A stretch of 64,000 nucleotides of DNA from Kibdelosporangium sp. MJ126-NF4 (GTDB lineage: Bacteria > Actinomycetota > Actinomycetes > Mycobacteriales > Pseudonocardiaceae): assembly GCF_000826545.1 (NCBI RefSeq), contig NZ_CDME01000002.1, positions 1,931,187 to 1,995,186 of the forward strand. The letters are read 5' to 3'. The translations under genes and the position numbers were made by a program. Under the pieces are notes generated by a model. It was not told the DNA's origin. It was given only the letters and a program-made list of their open reading frames with translations, and did not search any database. Shown in pieces: positions 50,270 to 58,853 of the stretch (position 1 is its first letter; each line of letters begins with the position of its first letter).

Positions 50270-51468
50270 CCGAAATACCTTCCAGGCTTGGGAAAGGTGA
50301 ACGTGAACCGCAGCCGCGGCTGGAGCGAGGCGACCGTCTCGTCGGCGTTGCGGCGCATCGGCCCCATCTCGTGCACATGTCCGAAGAACCCGCCGCTTTC
50401 GTCACGGAGGACCAGGTGCCCGGCCATCCCGAGCCACGGCTGCAGGTCGGCCCTGCCCCCGACGGACATCTCGACGGTGTGGCCGCGTCCGGCGACGGCC
50501 TGTCTCGCCTCCTTGGGCGTGTCGCCGCCCAGCACCGGCCCTGTCGCCTCGAACGAGCCGGTGACCAGCTGGGACCCGGAGTTCACCCGTTCGAACTCCG
50601 CGTGTACGAGATACCGGCCTGGACGGTCGACAGCCAGGCGCACCCCCAGATCGCCCGGAGCCGACCGGACCATGTGCAGGTGCCGGAAGAACTGTCCGTC
50701 CACACTGGACACCACCAGGTGGGCGAGCGCGTCGTGGTGCGCGATCAGGTCGTCGGCGGGACGGCCGGTGTTCCCGTCGGTGATCGTGAGCCCGAGAACG
50801 AACTCCGTGCCGGTCACCGGACTCCGGTCGGTGCCGATCGAGGCGTTGACGTAGGGCCGTCCACCGGTCGGGTCGACCGGTATCGCCCCTTCGGCCTGCG
50901 CGGGCGGAATCGCGGACGACAACAGCGCGGCCGTGACGGCGACCGTCAACGCGACGACACCGGCACCCGCGGGCAGCACAACCAGCATCCGCCTGCGGGA
51001 GAACACCGCGGTGATCAGCGCGACGGCCATGAACAAGCCGGTCGCCGCCAGCCCGCCGTAGGCCACCGGCTCCCATAACGTGAGCCTGGACTGCATGACC
51101 TGGAACGGAATCCTGGCCTGCTCACCACTGGCGGCACTGAGCGTGAGCTCCCACCGCCCGGTGCGATCCACATCCAGCCGGACGGGACGGGTGCCCCGGT
51201 TCACGATGTCCACTGTGGACTTGCGCGCCGAGCCGACCAGCCCGACCTCGATGGACGTCCTGACAACCGGGTTGTGCGCGATGAAGTCGACGGTCAGCGG
51301 GCCGGGCACGTCCTGCGTGCGGCGGACGACGAGTGTCAGCTCGTTGCCCGCGAAGCTCTGTGCCAGGTGGAAATCAGCGGTGTCACTGACCCCGTGCGCC
51401 CCAGCTCGTGGCGCGCCCACCGCCAGCACGGCGATGACCGCCCCCAGCACCGCCCAGATCCGCCCCAT
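50200..51468 (-). CDS. Exported His-rich membrane protein of the same operon
   Basis: A 422-residue protein with a signal peptide (LGAVIAVLAVGAPRAGAHG; mature N terminus begins with His). A CopC-like Ig domain is followed by two membrane helices around residue 150-200 (AATGLFMAVALITAVF, GAGVVALTVAVTAALLS). The C-terminal domain is rich in His (DDLIAHHDALAHLVVSSVDGQFFRHLHMVR, SGGFFGHVHEMGPM). The pattern implies copper or other metal binding outside the membrane. It begins the operon. Confidence 0.72.
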   Translation of the reverse strand: MGRIWAVLGAVIAVLAVGAPRAGAHGVSDTADFHLAQSFAGNELTLVVRRTQDVPGPLTVDFIAHNPVVRTSIEVGLVGSARKSTVDIVNRGTRPVRLDVDRTGRWELTLSAASGEQARIPFQVMQSRLTLWEPVAYGGLAATGLFMAVALITAVFSRRRMLVVLPAGAGVVALTVAVTAALLSSAIPPAQAEGAIPVDPTGGRPYVNASIGTDRSPVTGTEFVLGLTITDGNTGRPADDLIAHHDALAHLVVSSVDGQFFRHLHMVRSAPGDLGVRLAVDRPGRYLVHAEFERVNSGSQLVTGSFEATGPVLGGDTPKEARQAVAGRGHTVEMSVGGRADLQPWLGMAGHLVLRDESGGFFGHVHEMGPMRRNADETVASLQPRLRFTFTFPKPGRYFGWVQYQRDYTVTTVPLVVDVRPS

Positions 51469-51560
51469 GCCACAGAACGCTAGAGCGCGGCCAGGCCCGG
51501 CCGAGTCCTGCGAAAGCCCGTCCCGCCCTCCTACTTAAGCACGACCCACCCCACCCCCGC

Positions 51561-51727
51561 CGTGTCCACCTTTCCAGCACGTCGTGTCCACCATTGCGGC
51601 ACCATGAGATGCACTTTCCGGCACACCGAGTTGGCACCTCCGAAGCGGGCCAGGAATCTCATGGTGCCGGAAAGCGCATCTCACTGTGCCGCAGCGGTGG
51701 ACACGCGGTGCGGGAATGGTGGACACG
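51561..51727. repeat. Palindromic dispersed repeat, copy 2
   Basis: A 167-base element with CGTGTCCACC at 51561 and again at 51583, and the inverted form GGTGGACACG ending at 51706 and 51727. The inner arms contain CATGAGATGCACTTTCCGGCA and its partner TGCCGGAAAGCGCATCTCA. Copy 1 at 35079-35244 has the same plan with base changes in both arms that keep the pairing. Confidence 0.8.
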
Positions 51728-51740
51728 ACGGGGTGGGGGT

Positions 51741-52226
51741 TTACCAGACTGGGCGGAGTTTTACTCGGCCGTCGCCGTAGCGGGAGTCCAAATAGGACTT
51801 CAGGTCGTCGTGCACGGCGGCGAGCCTGTCGTCGCCGATCAGCCCGGCCCAGTGGTCCTCCACCTGCCCCCACAGGCGGTCCGCCAGGCGCACGTAGTCC
51901 GTGCCGCGCTCGGTCAGCGCGAGGACCTGGGCGCGGCCGTCGGTCGGGTGCGGACATCGCTCGATGTAGCCCCACTCCACCAGCTCGGCGACCGTCTTCG
52001 ATGCCGCCTGCTTGCTCACGTCCAGCCGGGCCGCCAGTTCGACGATCGTCACCGGCCCCGCGCCGTGCAGGTAGCGGAACACGTAGCCGTGCGCGGGCCG
52101 CAGCGGTTCACGGCCGTGCTCGGCCAGCAGGTCGTGCATGTGGTCGGTCATCGCGCGGTAGACCATCGCGAACATCAGGGCGACTTCGCCGGGTTTGCGC
52201 ACTTCTCCAGGATCGGCCACCACCAC
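51741..52226 (-). CDS. MarR-family regulator
   Basis: A 161-residue protein with a wHTH: GPVTIVELAARLDVSKQAASKTVAELVEWGYIERCPHPTDGRAQVLALTERG. It is divergent from the cupin gene, and the gap holds two matching 16-base sites facing each other. MarR repressors of this kind usually control the divergent enzyme and themselves. Confidence 0.88.
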   Translation of the reverse strand: MVVADPGEVRKPGEVALMFAMVYRAMTDHMHDLLAEHGREPLRPAHGYVFRYLHGAGPVTIVELAARLDVSKQAASKTVAELVEWGYIERCPHPTDGRAQVLALTERGTDYVRLADRLWGQVEDHWAGLIGDDRLAAVHDDLKSYLDSRYGDGRVKLRPVW

Positions 52227-52290
52227 ATAGTCAACCTGGTTGCCTATCGAGTCAAATCACGTCTACCATCCAGACAACCAAGTTGACTAT
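52227..52290. promoter_or_regulatory. Twin inverted MarR operators
   Basis: ATAGTCAACCTGGTTG at 52227-52242 and its inverse CAACCAAGTTGACTAT at 52275-52290 match with one change. Each half includes a CAACC/GGTTG palindrome. They lie at the 5' edges of the two divergent genes, so each promoter could be covered by one dimer. Confidence 0.7.
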
Positions 52291-52306
52291 CCCGATGAGG
52301 AGCCCC

Positions 52307-52681
52307 ATGTCCCTCGCCACCCGCGCCGCGGCGCCGCAGTTCGACATCGACGGCTACGAGGTCCATCCCTTGGCCGTGCCGTCCCGCGGCAGCAGCGAAC
52401 TCGCTGTCTGGAGCATCTCCGCCAACCCCGGCGCCGCCAGCGTCCCGCATCAGCACGACCGCGAAGTGGTCTTCGTCGTCGTCTCCGGCCGGATGGTCGC
52501 CAGGATCGACGGTGAGCGGTTCGAGGCCGCCCCCGGCGACGCGATCATCGTCCCGCCGAAGACCGACTTCGCCCTCAGCAACGCCTCGGCCGACGAGCCC
52601 GCGTCACTCACCGTGGCGACTACCGTCGGTATGCAGGCCACCGTCGACGGCAACTCCTTCCCTCCCCCGTGGACGCTGTAG
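52307..52681 (+). CDS. Cupin-domain protein
   Basis: A 124-residue single cupin. Motif 1 is SVPHQHDREVVFVVVSGRM with the metal His residues; motif 2 is GDAIIVPPKTDFALSNAS. The start is ATG 52307, four bases after GAGGAG; an in-frame ATG at 52295 is less well placed. It is probably the target of the divergent MarR gene. The substrate is unknown. Confidence 0.85.
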   Translation: MSLATRAAAPQFDIDGYEVHPLAVPSRGSSELAVWSISANPGAASVPHQHDREVVFVVVSGRMVARIDGERFEAAPGDAIIVPPKTDFALSNASADEPASLTVATTVGMQATVDGNSFPPPWTL

Positions 52682-52731
52682 CGCGCACTGCCCTGCTGCA
52701 CGGATGACCAACCAGTGGTCCACTTGATCGC

Positions 52732-53295
52732 ATGGAACTGCTGGACGCTCACGGCAGTGCGTTGAGCGGGTGCGACTGGCTGGTCAAAGCGATCGGCCCG
52801 GAGGACTGGGCCGCGGCGACGCCGTGTCCCGGCTGGAACGTGCGTGACCTGCTCAACCACCTGGTCGCCGAGCAGCTGTGGGTACCGGCGCTGCTCGACG
52901 GCGCCGGTCTGGACGAGGTCGGCGAGCGGTTCGACGGCGAACTGCTCGGCGACGACCCGGTCGGCGTGTGGACGCGGGCGTCGGCCGACGCCCGCGAGGC
53001 GTGGCTGCGACCCGGCGCGCTCGACCGTGACGTACACCTCAGCTACGGCCTCGTGCCCGCCGCCGAGTTCGGCTGGCAGATGACCCTCGACCTGGCCATA
53101 CACGGCTGGGATCTGGCCAAAGGCATCGGCGAGACCTCGCCACTGCACGACGAGCTGGCCGAGACCCTGCTCGCGGTGTTCTCCCCGCAGGTGTGGCGCT
53201 GGCAGGGCACCGGCATCTTCGCGCCGCCCGTCCCGGTCTCGGTCGACGCGGGCGCGCCCGCACGGCTGCTCGGTTTGGTCGGACGACAGCACTGA
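52732..53295 (+). CDS. TIGR03086-family protein (DinB/mycothiol maleylpyruvate isomerase fold)
   Basis: A 187-residue protein. ATPCPGWNVRDLLNHLVAEQLW is the family's signature, and GWQMTLDLAIHGWDLAKGIG gives the later metal-binding His. These proteins share a four-helix bundle with mycothiol-dependent enzymes of actinobacteria. It lies 50 bases after the cupin gene, in the same direction. Confidence 0.87.
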   Translation: MELLDAHGSALSGCDWLVKAIGPEDWAAATPCPGWNVRDLLNHLVAEQLWVPALLDGAGLDEVGERFDGELLGDDPVGVWTRASADAREAWLRPGALDRDVHLSYGLVPAAEFGWQMTLDLAIHGWDLAKGIGETSPLHDELAETLLAVFSPQVWRWQGTGIFAPPVPVSVDAGAPARLLGLVGRQH

Positions 53296-53299
53296 CGCT

Positions 53300-53437
53300 C
53301 GCTACAATTGGCTGGTCTTTCTTAGGACCCCTGTAGGAGTGAGTACGCAAGGTGTGCGACGCCAAGTCGCCCGGTGGCAGTAGCCAGCCGGGCGATTCTC
53401 CCGGCTGCCATATTCGCCCGGACACCGGAGTTGCACG
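53300..53437 (+). promoter_or_regulatory. Structured leader with competing stems before the CNNM genes
   Basis: TCGCCCGG at 53367-53374 can pair with CCGGGCGA at 53388-53395, which can instead pair with a second TCGCCCGG at 53414-53421. CAGCCGGG (53385-53392) with CCCGGCTG (53400-53407) is a third, exclusive stem. Such alternatives are typical of a riboswitch or attenuator. The 5' part has a few words reminiscent of the Mg-sensing M-box (TTAGG, CCTGTA, TACGC, GACGCCAA) but not its full core. The GTG start and a GGAG are at the end. Confidence 0.55.
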
Positions 53438-54781
53438 GTGACCGGACCATTGCTCGACGTTCTCGGCGTCCTCGCCGTCGTCCTCCTCACGCTCGGCACG
53501 GCCATCTTCGTGGCCGCTGAGTTCTCGCTGACCGCGCTGGAGCGCAGCCAGGTCGAGAACCACGCGCAGCGTCAGGACGACCGCAAGGCACGCAACACCC
53601 TCAAAGCCCACCGCACGCTGTCGTTCCAGCTGTCCGGCGCACAGGTGGGCATCACGATCACCACGCTGACCACGGGTTACCTGGCTGAGCCGATCATCGC
53701 CAAGTGGCTGGTGCCGGTGATGCGCCTGCTCGGCCTGCCCGACGGCGCCGCGCACGGGTTCGCCCTGGCCATCGCGCTGTTGCTGGCCAACTTCATCTCG
53801 ATGCTGTTCGGCGAGCTGGTCCCCAAGAACGTGGCCATCTCCAGGCCGCTGGCGACCGCACGGCGGGTCTCCGGCTTCCAGCTGGGCTTCTCCCGGTCGC
53901 TGAGCTGGTTCATCAACACGCTGAACACGATGGCGAACTGGCTGGTCCGCAGGCTGGGTGTGGAACCGGCCGACGAGCTGGCCTCGGCCCGTTCGCCGCA
54001 GGAGCTCGGGTCGCTCGTGCGCTCCAGCGCCGCGCAAGGCACGCTCGACCAGGGCACGGCCAAGCTGCTGGACCGTTCGCTGCGCTTCGGCGACCGCACA
54101 GCCGGTGAGCTGATGACGCCACGCGTACGTGTGCACGCCCTGCGGGCCGACGCGACCGTGCCCAACCTGATCGAACTCGCCAGGGCGACCGGGTTCTCCC
54201 GGTTCCCCGTACACAAGGGTGACCTCGATGAGGTGATCGGCATCGTGCACGTCAAACAGGTCTTCGGAGTGCCGCACGAGCTGCGCGCCACGACCGAGAT
54301 GGCCAAGCTCGCCCGGCTGGTCCCGACCGTGCCGGAGAGCCTGGACGGCGACACGCTGCTCGACCGCCTGCGTGGCTCCGGCCTGCAGGTGGCGCTGGTC
54401 GTCGACGAGTACGGCGGCACCGCGGGCATCGTCACGCTGGAGGACCTGATCGAGGAGATCGTCGGCGACGTGCGCGACGAGCACGACCGCGGCGAGGTCA
54501 GCCCGGTCCGCCCGCTCGGCAAGGGCAGCTGGATGGTCTCCGGCCTGCTGCGCGACGACGAACTCGACGAGGCGACCAGGTTCCGGATGCCGGAAGGCGA
54601 GTACGAGACGCTCGCCGGGCTCGTGCTGTCCCGGCTCGGCCGGATCCCCGAGGTCAACGACGAGGTCGTGGTGGACGGCTGGCGGATCACCGTGATGCGG
54701 ATGGACCGCCACCGCGTCGCCGAGCTCCGCGTGACCCGGCTGGCCGGCCAGGACACCCCGGCCGAGGCGGGTGCGCGATGA
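53438..54781 (+). CDS. CNNM/CorC-type transporter-like protein (DUF21-CBS-CorC_HlyC)
   Basis: A 447-residue protein. The DUF21 membrane domain covers about 1-190 (TAIFVAAEFSLTALERSQVENHA, SMLFGELVPKNVAISRP), two CBS domains about 205-335 (GELMTPRVRVHALRADATVP, VDEYGGTAGIVTLEDLIEEIVGDVRDE) and a CorC_HlyC domain the rest. CNNM/CorC proteins move or regulate Mg. The start is GTG 53438. The gene lies behind the structured leader and overlaps the next by four bases. Confidence 0.9.
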   Translation: MTGPLLDVLGVLAVVLLTLGTAIFVAAEFSLTALERSQVENHAQRQDDRKARNTLKAHRTLSFQLSGAQVGITITTLTTGYLAEPIIAKWLVPVMRLLGLPDGAAHGFALAIALLLANFISMLFGELVPKNVAISRPLATARRVSGFQLGFSRSLSWFINTLNTMANWLVRRLGVEPADELASARSPQELGSLVRSSAAQGTLDQGTAKLLDRSLRFGDRTAGELMTPRVRVHALRADATVPNLIELARATGFSRFPVHKGDLDEVIGIVHVKQVFGVPHELRATTEMAKLARLVPTVPESLDGDTLLDRLRGSGLQVALVVDEYGGTAGIVTLEDLIEEIVGDVRDEHDRGEVSPVRPLGKGSWMVSGLLRDDELDEATRFRMPEGEYETLAGLVLSRLGRIPEVNDEVVVDGWRITVMRMDRHRVAELRVTRLAGQDTPAEAGAR

Positions 54782-55818
54782 CCGGTGTGCCCGCGATCCT
54801 GATCTCGCTGCTGCTGCTCGGCCTGAACGCGTTCTTTGTCGGCGCGGAGTTCGCGCTGGTCAGCGCCCGCCGTGACCGGCTGGAGGCGATGGCCGAGCGT
54901 GGCATCGACCGCGCGCGGACGGTCATGCGCGCGGCGGAGAAGACGTCGCTGATGATGGCCGGAGCGCAGTTCGGCATCACGCTGTGCACGATCGCGCTCG
55001 GTGCGCTCGGCGAACCGGCCGTGGCCCACTACCTGGAGATGGCACTCGAACCGCTGGGTGTGCCCGCGGCCGTGGTGCACGGCGTCGCGTTCGCGATCGC
55101 GCTGCTGGTCGTGGCGATCCTGCACGTGCTGCTCGGCGAGATGGTCACCAAGAACATCGCGATCGCCGCGCCCGAGCGGACCGCGGTGTGGCTGACGCCG
55201 TTCCTGGTCGCGTGGGTGCGGCTGGTCCGGCCGGTGATCAGCCTGCTGAACTGGATGGCCAACGGCATCCTGCGGCTGCTGAAGGTGGAGCCGAAGGACG
55301 AGCTCGAGACGTCCTACACGCCGGAGGAACTGGCCAGCCTGATCGCCGACTCGCGGCGAGAAGGCCTGCTGGACGACCTGGAGCACCGCAGGCTGACGCA
55401 GACGCTGTCGTCGACCGAGCGGACCGTCGCCGACGTGCTCGTGCCCCTCGAAGAGGTCACGACCGTGCCGTATCCGCCGACGATCGGCGACATCGAGGCC
55501 GCAGTGGCGGCGACCGGGTTCAGCCGGTTCCCCGTCCGGCTGGCCGACGGAAGGCTGAACGGGTTCGTGCACGTCAAGGACGTGCTGGACCTGGCAGGCA
55601 ACTCGGACACACCGTTGCCGTGGGCACGGGTGCGCGGCCTGCCGCAGCTCCCGGCGGACGCCCGGCTGGACGAGGCGCTCGCGGCGCTGCGGCGCGTGCA
55701 GAGCCACCTGGCGAAGGCCGTCGCGTCCGACGGCACAGTGCTGGGCGTGGTCGCGTTGGAGGATCTGGTCGAGGAGTACGTCGGCACTGTCCGGGACAGC
55801 ACGCACATCGGCGAATAA
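54778..55818 (+). CDS. Second CNNM-type protein, without CorC_HlyC domain
   Basis: A 346-residue protein with the DUF21 domain (LNAFFVGAEFALVSARRDRLEAMAERG, LLGEMVTKNIAIAAPERTAVW) and the two CBS domains (DVLVPLEEVTTVPYPPTIGDI, LGVVALEDLVEEYVGTVRD). It stops before the C-terminal CorC domain found in its neighbour, as is common when such genes are paired. The start codon overlaps the previous stop as ATGA, so a 1:1 heteromer is plausible. Confidence 0.9.
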   Translation: MTGVPAILISLLLLGLNAFFVGAEFALVSARRDRLEAMAERGIDRARTVMRAAEKTSLMMAGAQFGITLCTIALGALGEPAVAHYLEMALEPLGVPAAVVHGVAFAIALLVVAILHVLLGEMVTKNIAIAAPERTAVWLTPFLVAWVRLVRPVISLLNWMANGILRLLKVEPKDELETSYTPEELASLIADSRREGLLDDLEHRRLTQTLSSTERTVADVLVPLEEVTTVPYPPTIGDIEAAVAATGFSRFPVRLADGRLNGFVHVKDVLDLAGNSDTPLPWARVRGLPQLPADARLDEALAALRRVQSHLAKAVASDGTVLGVVALEDLVEEYVGTVRDSTHIGE

Positions 55819-55831
55819 CGACCGGCGAATA

Positions 55832-56698
55832 ATGAGCACTGTGAAGGTACTGGCCGAGCAGGAGTGGCGAGACCGGCGGGACGCGCACGCCGAACGGATG
55901 CGCAAGTGGGTCGAGCCGCACCAGGACCGGAAGGCGCGCGGCGAGGCGCACCCGGTCCTGGACTTCCTGTTCAGCTACTACTCCTACCGGCCGACCAGGC
56001 TGCTGCGCTGGCATCCCGGCCCGGACGTGGCACTGGCCGGGGACGCGGCCGAGCACCTGTCGTGGACGGGCTACGTCTCGACGCCGTCGGGCGTCACGCT
56101 GTCGCGCGACGCGCTGACCGAGCAGCGCCGCACGTCGGTGGCGTTCATCCGTGACCTGCTCGCGGCCACGCGCTCCCGGCAGCCGCGCCTGGGCTGCTTC
56201 GGCCTGCATGAGTGGGCGATGGTCTACCGGTCCGACGAGGTCCGCCACGAGTCCTGGCCACTGCGCCTGGGCTCGGCGGGGACCGACACGGTGGTGGAGT
56301 CCCTGCCGATCAGGTGCGGGCACTTCGACGCGTTCCGGTTCTTCACCCCCGAGGCCCGGCCGCTGAACACCCTGCAGCCGACCCGCGCCCAGCAGGTCGA
56401 CTTCGAACAGCCCGGCTGCCTGCACGCGAACATGGACTTGTTCAAGTGGTCGTACAAGCTCGCGCCGTTCACGCCGAGCGAACTGGTCGCCGACTGCTTC
56501 GAGCTGGCCTCGGACGTGCGCGAACTCGACATGCGAGCCAGCCCGTACGACCTGCGCGAGCTCGGCTACTCCCCCGTACCGATCGAGACGCCCGCCGGTC
56601 GCGCGACGTACGCGCGCATGCAGGCGGAGTTCGCCGAGCGGGCCGCTCCCCTGCGCGCCGGGCTGATCGACCTGTGCACGCACCTGCTCGACTGGTGA
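55832..56698 (+). CDS. Conserved actinobacterial protein (called 3-methyladenine glycosylase-like)
   Basis: A 288-residue soluble protein: HPVLDFLFSYYSYRPTRLLRWHPGPDVAL at the N terminus, RLGCFGLHEWAMVYRS, IRCGHFDAFRFFTPEARPLNTLQPTRAQQ and GCLHANMDLFKWSYKLAPF. This family is often annotated as 3-methyladenine DNA glycosylase, but no helix-hairpin-helix or AlkA motif is visible. The function is best treated as unknown. It starts 13 bases after the CNNM genes. Confidence 0.7.
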   Translation: MSTVKVLAEQEWRDRRDAHAERMRKWVEPHQDRKARGEAHPVLDFLFSYYSYRPTRLLRWHPGPDVALAGDAAEHLSWTGYVSTPSGVTLSRDALTEQRRTSVAFIRDLLAATRSRQPRLGCFGLHEWAMVYRSDEVRHESWPLRLGSAGTDTVVESLPIRCGHFDAFRFFTPEARPLNTLQPTRAQQVDFEQPGCLHANMDLFKWSYKLAPFTPSELVADCFELASDVRELDMRASPYDLRELGYSPVPIETPAGRATYARMQAEFAERAAPLRAGLIDLCTHLLDW

Positions 56699-56770
56699 CA
56701 CTCGCGGGCACCGCACCGCCGACCAACCGGACGACACGGATGCACCCAAATAACGATTGTGTCAATTTCG

Positions 56771-56829
56771 GTTACGTAACGCACACCTAGAGTGACAAAA
56801 CTTGACCCTTAGCCTTCGCCTGTTAGCGT
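56771..56829 (+). promoter_or_regulatory. Promoter and palindrome before the second VWA gene
   Basis: GTTACGTAAC at 56771-56780 is a perfect palindrome. TTGACC (56802-56807) and TAGCGT (56824-56829), 16 bases apart, resemble a housekeeping promoter. The gene starts at 56885. Confidence 0.45.
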
Positions 56830-56884
56830 TAAATTGGCTTGAGTAAGGCCCGACGGTTACGGACAGACACTAAGGCGGAGTGTT

Positions 56885-58660
56885 ATGGGTCGACACCGCG
56901 CGCTGGACAACGTCCGGCGCGGCGTCCCCAGGTGGCCACTCACTGTGCTCGGTGTCGTCGCGCTGCTCGCGCTCGCGTGGCTCGGCTGGCGGTGGGTGGA
57001 CGACCAACTCGACCATCGAGCCGCCTCCCAGTCCAAGTCGTGTCCGGAAGGCGACTCCGCGCTCCGCATCGCCGTCACTCCCAGCGCGGCCGGCGCCGTC
57101 GAGGAGGCCGCGAAGCGCTGGAACGCCCAGAAGACCGTGGTCAACGACCACTGCGTGCGCGTCGAGGTGTCCGTGCGCGAGGCGAGCCAGGTGTTCACCA
57201 GCCTGTCCGGCGAGTGGAACGAGCAGGCCATGGGCGGCAAGCCGCACGTGTGGCTGCCGGAATCGACCTACTGGGTCAACCGGCTGTCCGCGGCCGACGG
57301 CACGCTGATCGCCTCAGCACCGGAATCCGTCGCGACCAGCCCGGTCGTGCTCGCGGTGCCGTACGAGGCCGTCAAACCGCTTGAGAATAACGACTCCTTC
57401 ACGTTCGGCGACCTGGCAACGATGACCACCGCGCCGGACGCCTGGACCCGGTACGGCAAACCGGAGTGGGGCAAGTTCAGCCTCGCCATGCCCGATCCCA
57501 CGTCGAACACCGCGAGCGTGCTCGCCCTGCAGTGCGCGATCGCCGGGGTGAGCCCGCAACGGGCCGGGCCGGTGACTGTCGACACGCTGACGTTGCCCGC
57601 CGTCCAGCAGAACCTCGCGCAACTGGCCGCCGCCCGCCCGGCGAACGTGCCGACCACGACCGTCGACGCATTGATCGAACTCGGCAAGGTGGGCAAGGTG
57701 CAGGGCGCGCCGTTCAGCGCGGTGCCGGTCACCGAGGTGGATCTCTACCGGCGCAACCTCGGTCTCGACGGCAGACCGCCGGTCGGCAAGCCGCTCTACG
57801 AGGTGGCCGCGCGCGGCCCCAGCCCCGCGGCGGACTTCCCGTTCGTGGCGCTGTCCGGCGACCAGTCGCAGGTGCGCGCGGGACTGAAGTTCAGCGACTT
57901 CCTGCGGGAAACACCGCAGCAGCAGTTGTTCAACCGCATCGGCCTGCGCGCGGCGGGCGGCGCGGAGTACCCGCACGACGCGCCCGGAATCCGGTGGGAC
58001 AGCGCGACGACAAGCCTGGTTCCCGCCGACGCCACGACGACCCAACAGATCTCGGCCACGTGGGCCAACGCCGCCGACGGCGGCCAAGTGATCACGGTGC
58101 TGGTGGACGTCTCCCGGTCGATGCTCGCCGACGGCGGCGACGGCAAGTCCCGTGTCTCCTGGGTCAAACAGGCACTGCACGGGATGACCGACCGGATGGC
58201 GGCCGGATCGCTTGGCGTGTGGGAGTTCTCCCGAAGACTCGACGCCGACCGCCCGTACCGGCAGCTCGTGCCGACGAGTCCGGTCGCGGCCAACCGGCCC
58301 GCGCTGCACGCCGGGATCGACGCGCTGGCCCCGGCCACCGGCACCCACCTGTACACCAGTCTCGACGCGGTCCACCAGGCCGCGGTCAACTCCTACGCCG
58401 AGGGCAAACGCAACCGGATCGTCGTGATCACCGACGGCCCCAACGACGGCGGCATGACGTACTCGCAACTGCGGGACCGTTTGCGCGACAAGAACATCGC
58501 CAAGGGCAAGCTGCCGATCAGCTTCCTGTCCATCGGATCGGACCTCAACCGCCGCGAACTGACCGACCTGGCCAAGGCGACCGGCGGTTCGGTCTCGGTC
58601 CTCACCGACGCCCACGGCGTCGACGGCGCGCTGGGCCAGCTGTTGTCGACCGAGGGCTGA
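56885..58660 (+). CDS. Membrane-anchored substrate-binding / VWA fusion (paralogue)
   Basis: A 591-residue protein with one N-terminal membrane helix (WPLTVLGVVALLALAWLGWRWV), a binding-protein-like region (ALRIAVTPSAAGAVEEAAKRWN, HVWLPESTYWVNR, TSPVVLAVPYEAV) and a C-terminal VWA domain with the MIDAS motif DVSRS (in VITVLVDVSRSMLADGG) and ITDGPND. It matches the protein at 6372 in domain order and in the words WLPES and SPxVLAVP. It is monocistronic here. Partners and ligand are unknown. Confidence 0.8.
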   Translation: MGRHRALDNVRRGVPRWPLTVLGVVALLALAWLGWRWVDDQLDHRAASQSKSCPEGDSALRIAVTPSAAGAVEEAAKRWNAQKTVVNDHCVRVEVSVREASQVFTSLSGEWNEQAMGGKPHVWLPESTYWVNRLSAADGTLIASAPESVATSPVVLAVPYEAVKPLENNDSFTFGDLATMTTAPDAWTRYGKPEWGKFSLAMPDPTSNTASVLALQCAIAGVSPQRAGPVTVDTLTLPAVQQNLAQLAAARPANVPTTTVDALIELGKVGKVQGAPFSAVPVTEVDLYRRNLGLDGRPPVGKPLYEVAARGPSPAADFPFVALSGDQSQVRAGLKFSDFLRETPQQQLFNRIGLRAAGGAEYPHDAPGIRWDSATTSLVPADATTTQQISATWANAADGGQVITVLVDVSRSMLADGGDGKSRVSWVKQALHGMTDRMAAGSLGVWEFSRRLDADRPYRQLVPTSPVAANRPALHAGIDALAPATGTHLYTSLDAVHQAAVNSYAEGKRNRIVVITDGPNDGGMTYSQLRDRLRDKNIAKGKLPISFLSIGSDLNRRELTDLAKATGGSVSVLTDAHGVDGALGQLLSTEG

Positions 58661-58730
58661 GTGGTCACGACCGGAAGTCTGTCGGGGGTCTCGACGGCCC
58701 AGCTTCCCGCTGACCGCACCGGCCAAAGGC

Positions 58731-58753
58731 GCCGGTACAACAGAGGTACCGGC
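58731..58753. terminator. Terminator hairpin after the VWA gene
   Basis: GCCGGTAC and GTACCGGC pair perfectly around AACAGAG. It lies between the ends of two convergent genes (58660 and 58854). Confidence 0.6.
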
Positions 58754-58853
58754 CCCTTCGTCCGGCACGCCCAGCGAAAACCTGGATCCGCCGAATACCC
58801 CCAACGAACATCCGGTCGCAACCACTAAGCACCCGACTGTCCGATATGGTCAG

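Noticed and set aside
53300..53437. Calling the leader an M-box riboswitch
   Set aside because: Only scattered words match; the conserved core between them is missing, so it is reported as an unclassified leader.
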